In this document: positions 59,573 through 64,000 of the stretch, piece by piece
How positions within the stretch are numbered: the first letter of the stretch is position 1
Layout: each line of letters opens with the position of its first letter
Source of the DNA: Phytoseiulus persimilis
Lineage: Eukaryota > Arthropoda > Arachnida > Mesostigmata > Phytoseiidae
Length of the DNA stretch: 64,000 nt
Direction: 5' to 3'
NCBI GenBank assembly: GCA_037576195.1
Contig: CM075103.1
Coordinates: 30,712,723 to 30,776,722 of the forward strand
Position numbers and translations under genes: made by a program
Notes under the pieces: model-generated
What the model was told of the DNA's origin: nothing
The model's database searches: none
Seen by the model: only the letters and a program-made list of their open reading frames with translations

Positions 59573-62500
59573 CTGGAAGAGGAAAAACGGTTCGATGTTG
59601 AATTCGCGACTCGATGTTCGTCAACCTCAAGTATGAAGAAGAACAACAATGAACGCCTCTCGGCGCCCCGAACCCCCCAGAATGAGCCAGCGAGACGAAG
59701 TGTAAGCTTTGAATCGGAATTCTAATCGAACCAAGACAATGGTCTACGAGTCCGCTAACGTAACCCCCAGACGTTTGGATTCCCGAGAGCAAACAGTTCC
59801 CGAATGCGTGCCGGAGCATACTTCGAGGTCGCCATCGAATTTAATTTTCGGGCTTCGATTCTGTGTCCCGGGAATCTGGGCGGCGTGATAACCGATGGTT
59901 CTGATACTCAGAATGGGTCGGTACGAGGCAGGCCAACCGTGTTGTCTGGCCACACTTCGTTCTCATCGAAATCAACGCGAGACGACTCCAGAGGAAAATT
60001 AAACGGGTTCCGGCGAATCTCGTTGCCTCCCCCACTATCAGGATCCTCACATGCAAGCTTGACGCAAATCTGTGGTCATACATAACCAATCGATTCAGTC
60101 AAATTGGGAACGCAGTCTCCTGAACATCTGTGCTTCATAGTTGAAAGCAGAAATCTGTTTTCATGGCCTATCAACAACTCTCTAGCTGCCTAAGGACATT
60201 CACTCACTCCAACGGCTGTCGGCTATTGAGTTTTCATCGTCAATCTGTGTCTCCGGCGTGAAAGGTAATGCCGTTCTTGTGCGCTCCTTCCGAGCCCAAT
60301 CCGCTCCCGGATCGATTTCGGAAACTCGAGCCGATTAAAAAGCCTCGAATGTCAGAAAGTCATAGCTTCTAAGAACCGTGGAAGCGTTCCTTGGAATGTT
60401 TATTTTCATAGAAGTATCCGGTCGGAATGCACTGAGGTGAGGTTTCTTCTCCATATTCGAGGCTCATGTCACATCGTGCCAGGCACAGACACTTTGTTAT
60501 GCATCACTGAGCCCGTGGTTTCATCCTCTCTCGGAGTGATCATTGAATCGAAGCTTCGGCAATTGAGCACTATTATTCATGTAGCCGGAATCGGAGGATT
60601 CCAAACTACCCGGAAGGTGACCAGAATCAGCACCAGTTATTCGACTACCACGTTTTTCGAGCCCAGCCTCGATATTACAGACGAAGCGGGTGAATCTTTA
60701 GACTACCCATCGATTCTCGAAGGAAGTACGAGATCCGCAATTAGAAACGAGAGACAAAAGAACATGCGAGCGAGTTTTCACTCTTTGGCAATTCGGTCGC
60801 TCTCCAGATCAGGAGACCTGTGTTATTCTACCTGCGAGTTTTCAATGAGAAACCTAACCTGAACAATGCGCGGAGTTACAAGTGAGAACACAAAACAGTA
60901 AAGCACATTTCGGACTGCGTATCGGCGTTCACAATCAGCCAATGACCCGCGAGCCAGGTAAAACGATAGAAGTAGTTTCCTGCGACCGAACTAATGTGTG
61001 CTCAGACTATCACTCATTCAGGCGAGCTGCTCCCCTGTCAGACAGCCTCTCGAGGTGCCAGTCACGGCCAGTGAAAACCAATGTCAGTCCTGAACCGGTG
61101 CGAAAGGAGCGATGCTACACCTCTAAAACAAGCAGCCGCAGTCACAACAGCAGCAACTCCGCACGAGCAGCAAGCATACTAAGTCGACTCTTTCTGCTTT
61201 GCGCTCACTGGCTGCAGGCCAATCAAGAGCGACTGAACACTTCGGGGCCGGACATCGGGCTCAAGCTCCGCCCTCTCTGTGTCCAACTTCTCTTCGTCGA
61301 CAACGCTGGCACTGACTGCCCGGTAAAGCATCACGAACGAGCGGATAGAAGGCTCACTCCCGGGCTGAGTCGCTCTCCCACTGTCGTCGGCGCCCGCGAC
61401 TGGGTGGGAGAGAGGTAATGCGGCAGACACTGATCGGATAAAACAGCGATGCTTAGGTTTTGATGGATGGCAGCTTCTCTGCTCCGAAGGGGTGCGGAAT
61501 GCCGCACAAGGTCTCATCTGAGGGTTCGCCGAGTACCTAGAATTCTCCCTACGACTGTCCGCGGAATCTCCTCAAGCCGGAACTCTGAACTCTGCTACAG
61601 TTCCCAGCCACGGAATGCGCGCCTTCGACATTCTTCTCTCCCTTTCCCGCTATTGAGGTGTTCCAGGAGTGCGACCGACCTCGGATTTGACGAATATTGG
61701 GTGGGGCAGATCATTTTCCCTGATGGGGGGGGGGGGTGCTTCGCAACCCTAGATTGAGAAGGATATTCGAATCGGGTTTGCGTTAGAAGTTCCGTATCAT
61801 TGTTCAATCCCAGGTGGGGGACTCGCACACACGAAGAAAAATCAACTCGCGGAGCCTGCCAAGCGGAATCGAGGCGAAAAACTCGCAATCCTCTACGGGG
61901 TGCGGCCGAACGATCTCTATTGAAATCGAGGCGAATGACTCTGTGAACGGTGGAAACATAGTGCAAGCTCATTGAATCCGATTCAGATCGGTATTCTAGC
62001 CCATTCTTTGGTGCGATGAGTTTTTTGCTCGAAATGCGGTTCGTCACAGCCTCGGCATGAGTTGCCCACCGGTTCCCATCGGGAGAACTCGACTCCCGCC
62101 GGGATTCAACAGTGCTGTGATAGGATTCTTAAGAGGTTCGATTCATCAGGTTCGGCTCCATCCGAAATCGCAGACAAATACGGAAGGAGAGCCACAACAT
62201 CGTTGTTTCTCAATTTACCAAGCTTTCGTAATCAGGAAGAGAAGTTCGCCCCACCCCATATGAGCAGAGTTGTGTAGGCTCCAATAAGACGTTGGAAAGC
62301 AATATTTTCAGAAAACGATCCGAATCGAGAGCGACAAAAGCGGTATTCGACACCACCCCAGTATGCTCAGCACCGTTGGTGGAGCAGTTAAGGACGGACT
62401 TGTCCTTCAGCTGGAAGTTTTGAATTCTCATCCAGAAAAACAGCCCGATCAAATGCGATAATTTTCGTGGCGGGCTTCGGATCAGAGCTTCAGCGCATGT

Positions 62501-64000
62501 CTCCTGAGCTCAGCATTGATGGAATCGAAATTATGCTCTCGATCTTCCGAAACGACAGCTCTTATATTTCTCATTTCACCCGCAAGAATCACCAGGGTAG
62601 AACTGAAATGAGGGGTTTGAGCTTGTAAGGTGAGTGGGGTATTATTTCGAGCTTATATGAAGCTTACCGCACACAGTTCAGTGGCTCGACTCTGAGATAT
62701 TCGCTGTTCTAAAGCGGTGGTATGATTCGCAATAACGCCTTCAGGAATCTCGCAAGTAGCCGATATCTGGCGACGTTCGAAGTGGCTTTGGCCATTATTG
62801 TCCTTTGGCAGGAGACGTTGCATTCATACGTCGCCGATCCCGTCGTTCGATTTTCCCAGAGGAAGTATTCGACCGAGAAGTGCTGAAACTTGTGTAGCGA
62901 CCCTCCATTGTCGATGTCCTATTACACGACGAAGGAAATTGCATCGTTTCTCTCAGGTTTAATTGCTGCCATCGATGACTCACTGTGACGACAGTCTTCG
63001 ACGACGTTATGGTATATCATCAGATCAGCGCAATATTCTCCATTCTGTCGGAAGAATTACTCAATACCGCTTCCTTCCATCCCATGCTGGGACAGTGCCC
63101 ACTCGGATCCTCGCTCAGTTCCGAGTTTTCGAACTGAAGAGAAATGATGACTCCGCTCCTGTGCAGACCGAGTGTGAAAACTATTTCCTAACTTCAACTC
63201 CAAAACGAAAGCGATGTTGGATGAGAATATTGACTCTTGAAATAATGAGAACATCGCTCCGCAGTCGACAGTTCGCTCGACACTTATTTCCTCGTTTCTG
63301 AAAAGAATTGAAAACGCTCCAAAATGAAGACCCGTGAAGGGCAGGTGAAACGCAACGAGCAGAGTCCATCCGGCTGCTGTTCTCACCATGGGTTCGCCGG
63401 GTGCCTCCTGCAACGTCGTGTGGCAGATGGTCAGACGAAGCGCGAAAGAAATCGTCTTCTCTCCTGGAAGACGACTGGAGATCAGAGCCATCAATAAACT
63501 TTATTGTTCGCTCCCTACTGACCCGGTATAACATATCGCAGCCACCAACCTCTCCCCAGATCGCACTTCGAAACCGCGCATTCTGGACGGTCAGATTAAC
63601 GTTACTGGAGTACAGATACTTTCATCGGGACGAGGAGAAATCGTGCCGCGAAATTCCCGAAACCATTGCGTCCTCGAGGGAGCCGTTTGCGATTCGGGAA
63701 AATAAACATCAAGCAGATCGTTCCTAAGAGCTGGAGAGATCATCGGATCCGAAGGTGGAGATTTTCACTTTTTATTCAATACTAAACTTCCACCCTGACA
63801 CACCTCTGATTCGAAATCTTCGCTGCGTTTGAACTGAGCACCTGTACTTTATGGATTTCACTGTGTGCCTCGTTCGTGGTTTTCCGATTAGTTCTGCATG
63901 GTCCAGCGCCGTCAGCGCAGTTCTGAAGAGACGACCGAAAACGAAAACGCACCCCGATACTCGCCCTCGACCGAGACAAAAACCACTCTCTACGATCGAG
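59573..64000. other. Upstream region of the minus-strand eyg/toe gene; no supported gene
   Basis: The 5' UTR exon and promoter of the minus-strand Pax gene should lie here or beyond the window; I cannot locate them. Open frames such as 60437-60862 and 60882-61418 (plus) have no firm family match. The first has a faint likeness to a BEL/Pao-type protease. There is a G10-class homopolymer near 61727. Confidence 0.4.

Noticed and set aside
1..64000. CRISPR arrays, bacterial operons, rRNA genes
   Set aside because: No regularly spaced repeats of that kind, no ribosome-binding-site-led gene runs and no rRNA-like sequence. Spliceosomal introns show this is a eukaryotic genome.

Overview
This is a eukaryotic, intron-bearing, gene-sparse window. 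Base composition is roughly balanced, and tetranucleotide runs (GGTC/GACC, CCTG/CAGG) recur through the non-coding DNA. The genes recognised are two Pax-family transcription factor genes of the eyegone/twin-of-eyegone (eyg/toe) type and one cytochrome b561 gene. This fits an arthropod. The mix of introns below 100 bp with introns of several kb, at about 50% GC, would suit a mesostigmatid mite, but nothing here proves the species.

Layout. Positions 1-3008: a four-exon minus-strand cytochrome b561 gene (1839-3008), preceded at the window edge by possible 3' exons of an unidentified minus-strand gene (109-562). Positions 3009-33400: almost no recognisable coding sequence. It holds two weakly supported minus-strand gene candidates (6684-7857 and 14357-14927), a 3' remnant of a non-LTR retrotransposon (20679-20933), simple repeats, and GC-rich stretches that are open in several frames without protein similarity. 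Positions 33409-38187: a plus-strand eyg/toe gene with four coding exons (494 aa). Positions 38188-52671: about 14.5 kb of intergenic DNA between the tails of the two Pax genes. Positions 52672-59572: a minus-strand eyg/toe paralogue with four coding exons (467 aa). Positions 59573-64000: its upstream region, with no gene I can support.

The two Pax genes form a tail-to-tail pair. Both encode the C-terminal (RED) half of a paired domain without a recognisable N-terminal (PAI) half, a paired-class homeodomain with Ser at position 50, and after it an eh1-like motif (FSINNVL / FAISNVL) of the kind that recruits Groucho. Their three coding introns lie at matching places and are all phase 1, and in both genes an intron acceptor sits just before the ATG, so both have an upstream 5' UTR exon. 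Homeodomains differ at 3 of 60 positions, while the N-terminal exons are largely diverged. This indicates an inverted local duplication followed by strong constraint on the DNA-binding parts. The clearest oddity is that intron 1 of the minus-strand copy appears to use a GC donor where the plus-strand copy uses GT.
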